Origin: Piper betle
Lineage: Eukaryota; Streptophyta; Magnoliopsida; Piperales; Piperaceae
DNA: 64,000 nucleotides
Assembly (NCBI GenBank): GCA_033002965.1
Contig: JAURVB010014474.1
Coordinates: 62,001 to 126,000 of the forward strand
Direction: 5' to 3'
Below the pieces are notes generated by a model, which had not been told where the DNA came from, did not search any database, and saw nothing but the letters and a program-made list of their open reading frames with translations. Every line of letters starts with the position of its first letter. Position 1 is the stretch's first letter. The position numbers and the translations under genes are program-made. This document shows, one piece after another, positions 23,441 through 36,144 of the stretch.

Positions 23441-24499
23441 ATCTCCAATCTAACCCGATGCATATCAAATGAGTATGAAATGAGATGAAATGAAAAGAAT
23501 ATACATATTTCATTTTTAAAATTTTAGGTTTACAAATGTATAACTTTTGCTTAACCCAGACAGTGTTAACGATAACAGTTGCTCTTAGGGGTATCCATGA
23601 CGCGGACAAAGGAACGTGTTTGCGGACGAACACAAGCATAAATACTGACATCACATAAACTAATATGAAACATAAAATTAACACAAATAAAAAACCACAA
23701 GTAATCACAAGTAGCAAATATAATTAACAAAACACAATATACAAACCAGTTCACGCCCCCATGTACAAACCATTGCAACTTGCAAGAACAAATGCATATT
23801 TGATGTTCTGGCCATGGTACAAGCTACAAACGACTGACAGTTTCATGCCTTAAAAAAAGTAATAAATTAGCCACGCCCTCAGCATATGTATCATTAAATT
23901 ATTGAAATTTTAACTCAATATACAATCAAAACCTGAACAAATTTTCTCAAGGCGTGGCTAATTTATTACTTTTATTAAGGCATGAAACTGTCAGTCGTTT
24001 GTTGCTTGTACCGTGGCCAGAACATCAAATATGTATTTGTTCTTGCAAGTTGCAATGGTTGGTACATGGGCGTGAATTGGTTTCGTTGTATATTGTGTTT
24101 TGTTAATTATATTTTCTACTTCTGATTACATGTGAACCAATTATGTCTATTTAAAACAAATTGGTAAATTTATATTTATTTAAAATACATCCCTTTCTAA
24201 TTATTTTTTAGCTTCATTTTTTTTATTTGTGTTAATTTTATGTTTCATGTTAGTTTATGTGATGTCGGTATTTATGTCTGTGTTCGTCCGCAAACACGGT
24301 CCTTTGTCCGCATCATGGACACCCCATGAGCAACTATTATCGTTAACACTATATGGGTTAAGCTAAAGTAAGCTAACTCTATATATTTATAACAATTTAT
24401 ACTTAAAATATAGTAAAAGTTATACATTTGTACATCTAAAATCTTAAAAATGAAATATACATATTCATTTCATTTCATTTCATACTCCTTTGATATGCA
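23441..24499. other. CIP7 3' flank modules, head to head
   Basis: This holds two inverted copies of the segment 4920-5530 around the 73-bp spacer. I see no reading frame with support. Confidence 0.6.
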
Positions 24500-26320
24500 T
24501 CTGGTCACATTGGAGATGACATAGCTCCAACACCACCTATAGGACAAAGTAATACCTAAAGAGGAAACTCAACATCCTTAAGAGCAAATGGCATTGTGGA
24601 GATCCACAAGAGAAAAGAGAAGTACAATTCCAGATGATTATATCATCTCTCTCTAAGAACATGAGGATAACAATGGAATAATGGAAGATGATCCAATTAA
24701 CTTTCATCTGGCCATGAAGAGTTCTAATTCTTAAAAGTGGATTGATGTTATAAATAAAGAGATAAAGTTCATGAAAGCTAATAACGTTTGGGATCTTGTC
24801 ACATTTCCTGAAGGTGTGAAACTTATTGGTTGTAAATGGATATTTAAAATTAAGAGGGATTTGAAATGTGATGTAGAAAAATATAAGACTCATCTTGTTG
24901 CGAAGGGCTTACTCAAAAGGAAGGCATCAATTATAATGAGACTTTCTTTCGAGTTTTATCGGAGGACTCATTCAGAATAATTATGGCATTAATGACACAT
25001 TTTGATCTTGAGTTATATTATATGAATGTAAAGACTGTGTTTCTAAATGGTGATATTGATGAATTAATTTATATGGTGCAACCAAAAAACTTTGTATCGG
25101 GAAATTCAAAGAATATGGTTTGCAAATTAAAGAAATTTATCTATAGACTTAAGTAGGCTTCTCGTCAATGATATCACAAATTTCATCAAGTCATTTTCTC
25201 GTTCGGTATTGAGATGAATGTGATTGATGATTATATATACTATAAGTTTGGTGGGAGTAAGTATATTTTTCTGGTTGTATATGTTGATGATATATTGCTT
25301 GCCAGCAATGATATAGGTTTTTTGCACGAAACCAAGAGAGTCATGAGATATTGCATATATTGTTAAAATGTTGGGCAGATATTTAAGTAATTCGGGATTG
25401 GCTCATTAGAAAGCAATAAAAAGAGTCATGAGATATCTTAAGAGAATAAAACATTACATGCTTACATATCGGAAGTCAGATCAACTTGAAATCATTGGTT
25501 ATTCTGATTCTGATTTTGCTGGATGTCAAGATTAGTCATCGATCTACTTCTGGCTATGTTTACCTGCTTGTTGGTGGAACTATTTCTTGAAGATTACTAA
25601 GTAGACACTCATAGCTTCTTCCACCATTGTAGCTGAATTTATAACTTGCTATGAGACATCTCAATCATGGAATATGGTTGCAGAATTTTGTCACAAGGCT
25701 GTGCGTTGTTGATAATATTAAAAGACCACTTAAGTTATTTTGTCACAATCAATTTGTAGTATTATATTCAAATAATAACAGGAGCTCATCTAAATCAAAA
25801 CATATAGTGATAGAGTTTCTTATTGTGAAAGGAAGAATTTAGAATGGTAAAGTTTCTATAGAGCATATTGGGACAAACTTCATGGTTGTGGATCCGCTTA
25901 CTAAAAGTTTACCGCCCAAGTTCTTTCATGAACATGTTGCTCATCTGGGTGTTCTATCATTTTATAATATCTTACTTTAGTAGGAGTTTTATTTTGTTTT
26001 GTTTTGTTTTATGTATTTGGTTTATGTTTCACTCTATTTTGGTGATCTTATAAAGTTAGATGAGTTAATAGGCATGTTTAAATCAAATTATATGTAATTT
26101 TCATGTTATACATTCATACTTGATTTATGTAATTTATTTTTGTTGATGTCTGTGACCATGAATAGATTTAGTTATCATATATGTAACAAAATCTCCTTGA
26201 TCGTATATTAACATTAATTAATTAACGAGATTGTTATTTTTGAAATAGTGATATACAATTATTATTGTATATATAGTTCAAGTGGGAGATTGTTAGATTT
26301 TATATACATGTATATATAGT
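24500..26320 (+). mobile_element. Ty1/copia remnant, copy 3
   Basis: Reverse transcriptase blocks 'MKANNVWDLVTFPEGVKLIG' (24771) and 'FLVVYVDDILLASNDIG' (about 25270) include the YVDD motif. RNase H text starts about 25385 after a deletion that joins 'FLHETKRVMRYC' to it. Pol remnants continue to about 26000, and the polypurine tract 'aagtgggaga' is at about 26280. Only the first about 35 bp of the LTR remain (to about 26320) before the sequence switches to the PCBER upstream module. Multiple stops; inactive. Confidence 0.83.
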
Positions 26321-27764
26321 GTGAGATTAAAAGATGAATTGAAAGTTCGGCTTTAATGAAAAGTGTGAGATTTGACCAATTAAAATATAATAAAATAAAT
26401 AAAAAATAAAACAAATTATTATAATTCATCTTTTCCTCCAATTAAAAGTTTTCTTTAAAATTAGAATTTATCGATAAGATATCATATGATTATTGCCTAC
26501 TTTGTTATTTAATAAAAAACTAATTATAAAATTAGAGTCTCTACGTAAAATAAACTCCAAGTAGTGTGGTATATTGCCTAATTAATATCATAGTGTAAAA
26601 GTTTGAAATTCGGACTCAATCGGCATGCCATGAAGAGGAGTTGAAGTGGAGGTAATTCCAAGCCGATATGGAGTCATTTATATTAATTTTTTTAGTTATG
26701 TAAATCAATAGATGTTTGGAATTAGTATATATTAATCTTTTGGCAATTAAAATTAATAAATGTGTAACATAGATTACTTATACATATTGATTTATCTAAC
26801 TTAAAAAAGATAATATATTTTGATAACTTTTGTGATTTGAGTTAAAAAATCAATTGTACAATTAATCACTATATAATTTATCTATTGAGTTCGACTCAAA
26901 AAGTAACAAAGTGTAATCTGATTCAAAAAAATTTGGAGTTAATTTTTTTAAAATTATGATTAATGTACCATTATTTGACCCATGAATTACTAGCTAGTCT
27001 ATAGAATTTTTTCACCTATCTCTAGTGTTTTTCTATGTAGAAAACAACTGTTCAGTTGCGATCCGGTACTCATAAAAATATTTTATTTTATTCCCCCAAA
27101 AGTTTATTATATTATTACCCAAAACTTAATTTGGTTTAATATATATTAAGAGTGTTGCCCTTTTTTATTTTTTGAGCATTGCCAGTTTAGAGGCATCGAA
27201 TAGGGAATACAAATAAATGAGTTGCCCCTACTATCGTATAAATTAACATTATTTGTTCGTGTCTAGTTTGTTGTTCTAATCAACAAATAGAAAAATAGTC
27301 TTCTTATTTTTCCAAGATTCCCACCTTTGCAAATTCTAAAAATTATTACAAAAAATAGATATACCTCTATAATATATTTAAAGCAAAATTAATATCATCT
27401 AATGTCATTATTTTTATGTCAAGTCAAATAAATATGAATTATTAGATTACGATGGTTAAATAATAAAAATATTTGTCCAATTTGAAAAAATAATAGTTAT
27501 GCAATCTTAATAGACGGTTATATTTTCTTTTACCCAATATAAATATATCTATATAACTATAGATATATCTCCACTAGCCGATGTTGAGCAACTTCTATGT
27601 TTCATCAATCCCTTAATAATTTGGAGATGGTGACTTCACCAACAAAATTCTCATTTATTAAAACAAGATTTTGTTGAACTTTGGACATAAATTATGTATG
27701 CTATTATTAAAGATTTGTCTAAATTAAAATTAGTCCAATAAAGTTTAAAGTTATAGGCTAAAAG

Positions 27765-27804
<40 letters not shown>

Positions 27805-28435
27805 TTGCAAATACCCGAACTCTTTATTTCTAATTTAGAAAGAGCTAACTAAAAATTAAAAAAATTATATATTATGCATTCATAGACTCACCTGTTTTAT
27901 GTACTAAACTTGTACAACTAAAAGACACGTTTCTATAAATTGAACAAGGACACGTTTCATCTATCTTTTTTTTAATAATTTAACATGATAATGAATCCTA
28001 AAATTTTGATAAAAGTCCAGTCCCCATTCCCCATCATCAAATCATGATTGAAAAAAAAATTTTAAGGAGGGCTGCAAAATAATTCAGATACCAACTAAGT
28101 AATATATTATTTTCAATAATTAATTAAGCATTATGTCTTCGTACAAAGAAAAGCAGCTCAGGATAACATGGCTATTTTTTTCTAGAAAAAACAAATAACG
28201 ATAAAGGAGTGATGTGCAGTTCACACCGACACGTTTGAGTTGTCCTCTCAATCCGACCGTGAATTTGGACGATCGATTTTGCTTTATTCAGACCAAAGCT
28301 TTCCCTCATTATTACCCCCACCCAGATCCACTCATTCTTTCCATCAATCCGATCATCTTCAAGAGTTTCTAGATTCTTGATAGTCATAGCTGTAGTAGTA
28401 GTTGTTTTCGTTCCAATCAGGAAGCAGTTTAAATC
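26321..28435 (+). repeat. PCBER upstream module, direct copy 2
   Basis: It matches 12530-14761 in the same order and orientation, with a longer (AT)n at about 27769-27799 and scattered indels. It contains the about 1.1-kb block (27050-28090) missing upstream of the intact minus-strand gene. It ends in the 5' UTR-like sequence just before the ATG at 28436. No coding sequence is seen. Confidence 0.8.
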
Positions 28436-29772
28436 ATGGCAGAGAAGAGCAAGATCTTGATCATTGGTGGCACCGGCTACTTTGGCAAGTCCCTGGTCCA
28501 GGCCAGCACCAAGCTCGGCCACCCCACCTTCGTCCTCGTCAGAGAGAGCACTGCCTCCGACCCTGCCAAGGCCGCCCTCCTCGACGGCTTCAAGGCCGAC
28601 GGCGTCGCCATCGTCCATGTATGAACTGGGTTGCCCCGCTCTCATCTTCTCCTCATCTCTCCTCTGTTTTCTTTTGCTGTCTTTGATTGGTAGGTTGATG
28701 TGGAATGTTGCAGGGGGATGTTGACAACCATGAGAGTCTGGTGAAGGCCATCAAGCAGGTCGATGTTGTCATCTCCACTCTTAACACGCACCAGTCTGAG
28801 GAGCAGGTGAAGATCATAGCTGCCATCAAGGAGGCCGGCAATGTCAAGGTATGAAACCACGATCAGTAGGTGAAGATCAGAAGTCATCGGCTTTTTTTAT
28901 TAAACGGAGAGAGTGATGTTGGGTGTTTGTGATTGCAGAGGTACTTGCCGTCGGAGTTTGGGAACGATGTGGATCGCACCAGCGCCGTTGAGCCTCTCAA
29001 GTCTATTTTCGCCGCTAAGTCTCAAATCCGGCGAGCTGTGGAGGCTTGTGGGATTCCATACACCTATGTATGCTCCAACTTCTTTTCTGGGTTTTACCTC
29101 CTCACATTCGGCCAGGTTGGAGGCACTGCCCCTCCCAGAGACAAGGTTGTCATATTGGGTGATGGCAATGTTAAAGGTAGATACGAACTTAAAGTAGAGA
29201 ATAACATGTTTATGTGGTGATCTTAGTTGTCCATTGATCTGATGGAATTTTCGTTCTTCTTTATGCAAACTACAGCTGTGATTAACAGTGAAGAAGACAT
29301 TGCAACCTTTGCTATCAAAACTGTGGATGACCCAAGGACTTTGAACAAGATTCTGTACATCAAGCCTGCTGCTAACACAGTCTCCTTCAATGAGATTGTT
29401 GCCCTTTGGGAGAAGAAGATTGGAAAAACCCTTGAGAAGACATACATGTCTGAGGAAGAGGTTCTCAAGAACATTGAAGGTCAGTCCACAGCCTTTACCC
29501 TCTTGTTAATTAACAACATCATATTATTGGTGAAATTGCTAATTTGCTTAGTGTTGATTGTTGATGCCCATTGGTGGCTTGTTCATTATTTGCAATGTTT
29601 GCAGAGGGGTCATTCGAAATGAAGCGTGATCTGCCCCTTTGGCCACTGCGTGTTTTTGAAGGGAGACCACACCAACTTTGAGATTGATCCTTCCTTCGGC
29701 GTGGAGGCTACTGCACTCTATCCTGATGTTAAGTACACCACCGTTGATGAATTCCTCGACCGATATGTGTGA
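28436..29772 (+). pseudogene. PCBER-like gene with a frameshift in the last exon
   Basis: Exons 28436-28618, 28714-28848, 28939-29176, 29276-29479 and 29605-29772 match the intact gene exon for exon with GT-AG introns. GGTGYFG (11-17), 'YLPSEFGNDVDR' and the catalytic-type Lys in 'AKSQIRR' are present. Exon 5 is 168 bp instead of 167. One extra base near 29620-29632 (in 'cccctttgg') shifts the frame, giving an early TGA at 29679-29681 and a 278-residue product. The C-terminal about 45 residues ('VKGDHTNFEIDPSFGVEA...') are lost although their codons persist downstream to the normal stop at 29770. It is a recent pseudogene, a truncated enzyme or a one-base assembly error. Its close relative is 15238-16571. 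Confidence 0.85.
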
Positions 29773-30245
29773 AGAGTCTGCCTCCCATCCCTGAAAATTG
29801 CACCTTTCTTTGAGTGTTTGTTTGCTTGTGAAATAATGGAAGAGGATGTTGGATGTTGTAGTGGGTTTTGAGTTGTGTGTATGATCAATGAAGGTGTGAT
29901 CAAGTGATATATATGTATGTCGTTTCTGAGTTAGAGAAGACAATGATGCATTTATGTTCTCTAAATGTTTGAGCCTTGTAGTTTGGATATTGAGAGGTTT
30001 ATTTGGTTCTGATGGTACTGGGTTTTGGAATACTTTGTGCAGAGCGAATTAAGATATTTTAGTTGGCGTAATTCATGGGAACTCGCGTTGAAAAAAAATT
30101 CATGTGGGCATCAGAAGCAGCCTGGGGTGACTTCTATGTCAACACGTTGGAGGATGACAAGCTCAAATTATTCAATAATGGATTGGTAAGAGCCACGTTG
30201 GAGGATGACAAGCTCAAATTATTCAATAATGGATTGGTAAGAGCC
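29773..30245 (+). other. PCBER 3' flank with 51-bp tandem repeat of an exon-like patch
   Basis: The first about 300 bases match the 3' flank of the intact gene (14806-15237, inverted). 30110-30244 contains an exon-like stretch, 'ASEAAWGDFYVNTLEDDKLK' and 'LFNNGL' before gtaaga. Its last 51 bp are duplicated in tandem (30143-30193 and 30194-30244). I do not recognise the protein. Confidence 0.6.
30143..30244 (+). repeat. Tandem repeat, 2 x 51 bp
   Basis: The unit begins 'cacgttggaggatgacaag' at 30143 and again at 30194 and is identical. It spans the end of an exon-like patch and its gtaag donor-like sequence. 51 bp is a multiple of three. The inverted counterpart at 14806-14860 has one unit only. 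Confidence 0.9.
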
Positions 30246-32918
30246 CATTAGCCGAACCACCCATGAAGTTTACTGGGAAACTCACATCATCACAAGACAT
30301 ATAGGACACTCCAAAACCAGGCAAGCTAAAAATGCTAAAATATTTACTACCAAGGCAACTTTAATCAAAGTACAGATTAAAGAGAAACAAGATGAAATTT
30401 TCCTATCTAAGACAAACGTCATTTCATGAAATATCAAGATTGGGAGAGGCATGCAGATGAATATCCAAATAAGACGAAGGAAATATATTATTCATTAGTT
30501 TGAGAGAAAAATTTTGTAATTTGAATAGTATAGATTGAGTGAGTAATCTTCTTATACATCTTTATATATTTGACGGCTATAATCTTTTGATGAGTAATTT
30601 TCTTATACATCTCTATACGTTTGACGGCAGTAATCTTTGGTTAAAGTAGTGAATTATTCGTTGTGGTTCCGTGATTTTTGACGTATGTAATTTTTGACTC
30701 TTTAGAGAAGGATGGTTTTTTACATTAAATCTCTTTTTTTTAATTTTGTTTTATTTTATTTCTCAGACATTATTTGTTCGTTGTTATTGATCTCCAGAGA
30801 TTTTTCTTAACACATGCCTCTCCCACAAATTCCAATATTATAAAAAATCCTATTCAAATCCTCCATTGCAAGTTAACTCCTATGCTTAACCATTACTAGA
30901 GACGTTTCATGAGGCCCTTCGTTCTTGACTTGCAAGAGGACCCTTCCCTGCCTTCGTAACTTTAGCACAGGCATGAAATAAAGACTCATCTAAACTGCAT
31001 CACAACGTATCAATATTAACCTGCCATACTGTATTTGCTGCCTCCCTCCAAATGCCCACAACGCACAAAAACAATATTATTTAGGGGCAAGTACCGGCGG
31101 TTCTATGGCGAGGGATTCCCAGGAAGTAGTGCCGCGGCCATGACGCCGGCAGACGTCCTCGACGTCCGGTGGATCCCCGTTGGCCAATGTGTCACCGCAG
31201 TCTTCTGGGCACAACCGATTGAATAGGGAGTTGGATGGACGTAGGAGGTCAAGGCGCCACCAGAGGTCCAGTGGCCTTAGCAATGGTGGCGTGGACTCGC
31301 GGACTAATGATTTCGGTTGCTCCAGCAAGCAGTTGAATCGCCGGAGAAAATCGAAGGGTCGTCCGCCGGCGGTTCCTCCAGTTCCCCTAGAAGAAAGTCC
31401 AAGGCTCTGGCTGCTAACTTCTCTGATCCCGTGTGCAAAACCTCGGTGCCAACCGTGGAACATAGGGATTCATAAAAGAGGAATTCATCATATATGCTTT
31501 TGCAGTATATCACCCAATTTTATCCCAAGTCTCATGCATAGGAAAACAAAAAGAAATCAAGGGGAAGATTTATTCATTCTTGTATTTTTCCTTGTTTTAA
31601 TTTTGTGAGGAGGAACCATTGTGATGTACATATATGCTTTTGCAGTGTATCATCCAAATACCTTGATGTTGGTAATTGAAACCCAACAAATTAGACCTAT
31701 ATATTAGTGTTGGATCTACAAAGGTAGTCTATAATATAGCAATTCTAAATTAGTTGGAATCATGTCCTGTGATGTGAGATAGACAGATTTTCGGCCAACA
31801 TATATAGTCCACAACACTTGGGGGTAAGAGAGATTTTGGCCAAACGCAACCGGCTCGGGTTGAAGGAGAGGGTGACAGAGAGACTGAGAGGGTTGTTTGG
31901 CCGGAATCAGTCGTCCAACTGAACTTGAAATTAGTTAAAAGTAAATATAAATTAAATATAAATACTTAAATATTTCTTTTAAATTACCTGATCCCAAAAG
32001 CTTTTCAGATATACAGTGACTCAGCTTACTACCTCTTACATGTAATTCTGTTTTATCTTCTCTACCCACCATAATAATCGGGTGGGGGGAAGACAAGGAC
32101 GGCTTGGACCGTCGATTCCAGCCAAATCGGACTGGGAGTGGTTGTTTGGCCGGAATTAGTCGTCTGACTGAATTTGAAATTAGTTAAAATAAACATAAAT
32201 TATATATAAATACTTAAATACTTTCTTATAAAATGTACGAAAAAATTTTTAGTAAAAATTTACAAAGAATTAGTTGTGACGTAAATAAGAAATATAAAAC
32301 ATCTTCATAGAAATATCTTCTCTTTTTCCTAGTATTTTTTAGAATAAATTTATGGAGTGAAATTTTTAAGGAGACCCACTTGCTGTGAAATTTTAATTGT
32401 ATCTTATCATAAAATATTCAATATATTATTATTATTATATTATTATATATTAGTAAAGGTTATTACTTCTACATAAATTTTATAAATTTTTCGTTTCTTT
32501 TGTACAAACCAAACGGGGCGTTAAACTAAAATATAACTAGTAACCGCCACACAATGTGCATGCTATGCTTTTACAAATAAATTAATATCACATTAAATGT
32601 ATAAACTATTAAACTATTTATTTTTGGTATAAAATATTTAAAATTGTTTAAAGTTAATTGAATTTTAAATCTAATATATTATGATAGGACTTAAGCTATA
32701 AAAATTAATAAATATAAACTAATTGATTTTGATCATTACCAGACTTGTAGTAAAAATAAATATAAAGATATATCATATTTTAAAGCAATTAATGTAAAAG
32801 AAAAACAATATTCTTAATAGGGCCAAAATAATTAATATATAAATAAATGTGAAAGGAAGGCACACAATGTTTAGTACAAACAATCAAATAGGATACTTGT
32901 TTCACCAATATTTAATAG
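30246..32918. other. Intergenic; GC-richer patch and a diverged direct repeat
   Basis: I can assign no gene. 31080-31460 is GC-richer than its surroundings and open in several frames on both strands, but none matches a family I know and splice context is absent; I treat it as uncertain. A direct repeat of about 90 bp lies at about 31890-31975 and 32135-32230 ('ggttgtttggccggaat', 'gaaattagttaaaa', 'aatacttaaata'). The rest is AT-rich. Confidence 0.45.
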
Positions 32919-35581
32919 TGTGACACCCCATTTAGGTTCACCCATAAACCAACCTCGGAAATGTTACCGTTAACCGAACCGTTCGCTAATTTACTTGATC
33001 AGTTAAAGAGACCCGGATCTACCCTCGGTGTCTCAAAATGGTGATACAACATGCAAAGCATAGATGAGATGTTTAGGTTCTAACGTTGTCCTACATACAT
33101 GATATGATACGTAGTCAAGTATAAGACAAGTTAAACAAATGAAAAATTTTAAAGAAAATATCTATTTTTATAGCAAAATGGATAGAGGCTCCCCTAAAAG
33201 TGCAATAGGGACCACCCTGACAACAGTAAGCAGTATATATTTATAACAATAAAAATAAAAAACATAGTCAAAACACAACATTTCCTTCACATTCCGGTTA
33301 TCATACTCTCTTTATCATTTGAGTCGAGTCTAAACTCCATTGCTTACTCTATTCATTTCCATTCTCAATTTCATTTCTCGCAGTTCTCACCTACATAGAT
33401 AGTAAAAAGATGCCAGTAACGAGCTTTATCGGTCCAAAAATAACCAATAGCAAACTGGCACAAGAGAGCTGACCATCTGATTAAATGAACACCTCATTAC
33501 TCCTCCTCATAGAAACTCTCATATGGGCAATAACTAGGAATCGTCAACTTCATGCAACAACGCCCACTTTCCATCTCATCCTCATTCACTTATCACTATA
33601 AATTATTCTTTACGCGGGAAAATCATTTTTTTTCTTTCATCCCTCTGCATCCTCCATATCACTCATGGTAGAGGCCAAGTACTCTTAGGCATGCACCTTC
33701 ACTACCCGTTGAAACCACAAGTCTAGATACGCGTTGCATAGTAGTACTCATAAACTTCCACACTTCTCTGAGTTTGAAAAACTCAAAGGTGGAGTTATCA
33801 GGATCCATCGGGAATGGAACAGACACTCATCAATTCTAAAGCCCGCTTTGACCAACGCACACCCTATTTTAAAATGTGGTCGTCAGTTGTCCTTAGTTTC
33901 ACATCTCACTGAAAACATGAAAAACTACATGTACATAGGCCTAAGTAGGGGTTTCAAAATAAGAGGCCCGAAGGCATCGTGATCTGAACTTGATTTTTCA
34001 AAAACAAACTCAAGGGATCTCATCCTCGAAGGTTATTAATCTAAAAATTTTATACGACTAGATGGCCCATGTAAAGTGGGATACAATAAATCCACCACTC
34101 GACATGTCTGCTTACCTGCTAAAACAAAATATGATAGAGTATAGAAGTCAAAGTCTTAAATGAACCAAGCAGAAGCTCCAATCGTATCCACACGCCTAGG
34201 CGGCAAACTCCTACTCTATACCTACAAATCAAACTAAAGGTAACACCCACTTATGATGCATTCACACATCTTGTAGCACACACATAGCAAGACACACTCA
34301 CATCAATCATACATCAATCCATAAAAGATTTCCTATGCAACGTTGCATTAGATTGTGATACTTACTTATTTTACCTAATTAGTTCCTTAACATTCATTTT
34401 AATACAATTCAATCAAGCAATTCATATTTTTATTACAATGAAATAGTTAACACGTTAATCAATCAATCCTAACATGTTGTGCTAATAATTATCACCTTTA
34501 AGAAATTAAGTTGGAGTTAATTATACATTGTGTAGCTGGCAATCGGCGATGGCTAGGGTTTTGTTGCACGGCTCGAGATTTAATTTGGCACCGATGGTGT
34601 CCAAAGTTTGATCAGGTTCGACTTGATGAATTTGGCAGAAGATCCAGCAAATTCAGCTATATTTTAGCAATTTTCGACGATTTTCCAACTACTTTTCAGC
34701 GAGGCAATCAGGGCTATAGGTCGATACTGGCTCAGCAAGCTCAACCCAATGGTGGTGGTGAGGACGACAACTGCAGCGATGACTACCTGCGGTGGCAGCG
34801 AGTTAGTCGGTCATCCGATTGGCCTTTGGTCAGCCTCGGCTAAGGTGTTGGGTATGGGGGAAAGGCTGGTTAGGTCGAGGAGGAGGCGTCAGAGGCACTG
34901 CAGCAGCAGAGTGGCGTGGACAATAGTGAATCGACGTTGAGAGTGAGGCGTAATAGCGCGGCGTCGGGGCATCGTGGAGATCGGGTGGCAGTCGGGATGC
35001 TCGGGGCTGCACAACGACGACACCACGATAATCGGCAAAATTGATCGGCAGTGGTGCAGGGGTTGGAAGGTTCTTGAAGGTGAGGGTAGACGCAGCATTG
35101 AGGGTTTGGGGGGAAAAGTCATGAAGTTCTCAGGGGCATTCTCATAAATAAAACTTGACATGATTTCGACTTGAGTCAAAAATAATTATTAACTCATAAT
35201 AAATCCTTAAAAAAATCCAAAAAATAGGGGGAAATCCCATAAAAAATAATACATACCATAACATCGCAATGACATGCTCTATAACAAATATTTCACCCAA
35301 ACTGCTCTATACCTCGTCCTAATGTGTAATTCAACGTAAAAGTAATTCTACGATCAAATACAAAAAATATAATTGCATACTGTCATATATTCTGATAACT
35401 CATTTCTCACCATCTTTCTGGCGTTATCATCTTATACTCAAGTACACGTGACCTTCATCGCTCATAACTCATGGTTGGCCTCGACTCAGCATGTGGTTCA
35501 TGAAACTAACTCGACTCAAACCGGCAGTTGAACCGACTGGTTCGTAAATGTAAAACTCTGACTCGGGTCACAGGTTTTACA
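32919..35581 (+). mobile_element. Solo LTR 1, about 2.7 kb, TSD AATAG
   Basis: It starts TGTGACACCCC at 32919 and ends ...GGTTTTACA at 35581. It is flanked by the perfect 5-bp direct repeat AATAG (32914-32918 and 35582-35586). There is no internal pol or gag. It is homologous over most of its length to 36930-40704. The long LTR with TGTGACACC ends suggests a Ty3/gypsy-type element, which is an inference. 34740-35100 is GC-rich and open in several frames, but these are LTR sequence rather than genes. Confidence 0.85.
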
Positions 35582-36144
35582 AATAGAATCATTTATTGTC
35601 TTTTTTCTAACTATGTATTTAATTATTCTTTGTCATTTTTTAATAACTCGTCAATATAAACCTGCTCTCCCTAGCTAGAACTATGACCCATTAAAAGCTC
35701 GCTATCTTTGATGTAAGATCCTCAAGCTGAGTCTTACATATAATATCTACTGGGGTAAGATCTTGTTTATAAGTAGAAATAAACTATAGATTTTCAACTT
35801 TAGTTAACTACTTTTGAAGAGATGACATAGCCCATTAGTATACACTTTGAACTAGGTTATTACAGATAGAATCAAAGCAATTTGGTTCAATTTTAGATTG
35901 TTGGCTGGACTAAGGATATTGGCTAAGTTGTGGGTCATGGGCCAGAAAAGGACGTGGGCTAAGACTAACAACAAATCAAAGTGTAGGAATTTAAGGACGG
36001 AATTTCCTAAGGTGGGTGAATTGTGAAATCCCTCAACTTAGTCCCACATCTAATACTTATAAGGGGTAAGATCATTTTATAAGTGGGAATGAATTATAAA
36101 TCTTCAACTTTGGTTAACCACTTTTGAAGAGATGACATAGCCCA

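Larger units (their letters stand above)
19116..23950 (-). repeat. Large inverted duplication of 4920-9760
   Basis: Read on the minus strand, this segment follows the order of 4920-9760: CIP7 3' flank, copia remnant, copia LTR, PCBER exon 4-5 fragment, PCBER 3' flank, TRIM LTR relic, and the start of the 199-bp unit. The shared LTR/exon 4 junction proves that the copia insertion predates the duplication. Numerous private substitutions and lesions show that the two arms have since diverged. Confidence 0.88.
21337..26320. repeat. Long inverted repeat (arms about 2.3-2.5 kb, 73-bp spacer)
   Basis: The left arm runs from 23877 back to 21337 and the right arm from 23951 to 26320. The inner ends are exact reverse complements ('ggcgtggcta' at 23951 against 23877-23868). 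The spacer 23878-23950 is the reverse complement of about 4920-4995. Both arms hold CIP7 3' flank plus copia pol. The right arm lacks a segment of about 0.3 kb in pol (after 25330) and most of the LTR. Confidence 0.85.

Noticed and set aside
28172..28645. 157-codon minus-strand ORF
   Set aside because: Antisense shadow of exon 1 of the PCBER copy at 28436.
31035..31608. Possible gene with ORFs of up to 142 codons (+) and 128 codons (-)
   Set aside because: Frames on both strands compete, no motif or splice context is recognisable, and composition alone can explain the open frames. Left as undecided intergenic.
34511..35179. Several ORFs of 60-110 codons
   Set aside because: They lie within solo LTR 1, in its GC-rich part. 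The homologous LTR 2 does not conserve the frames.
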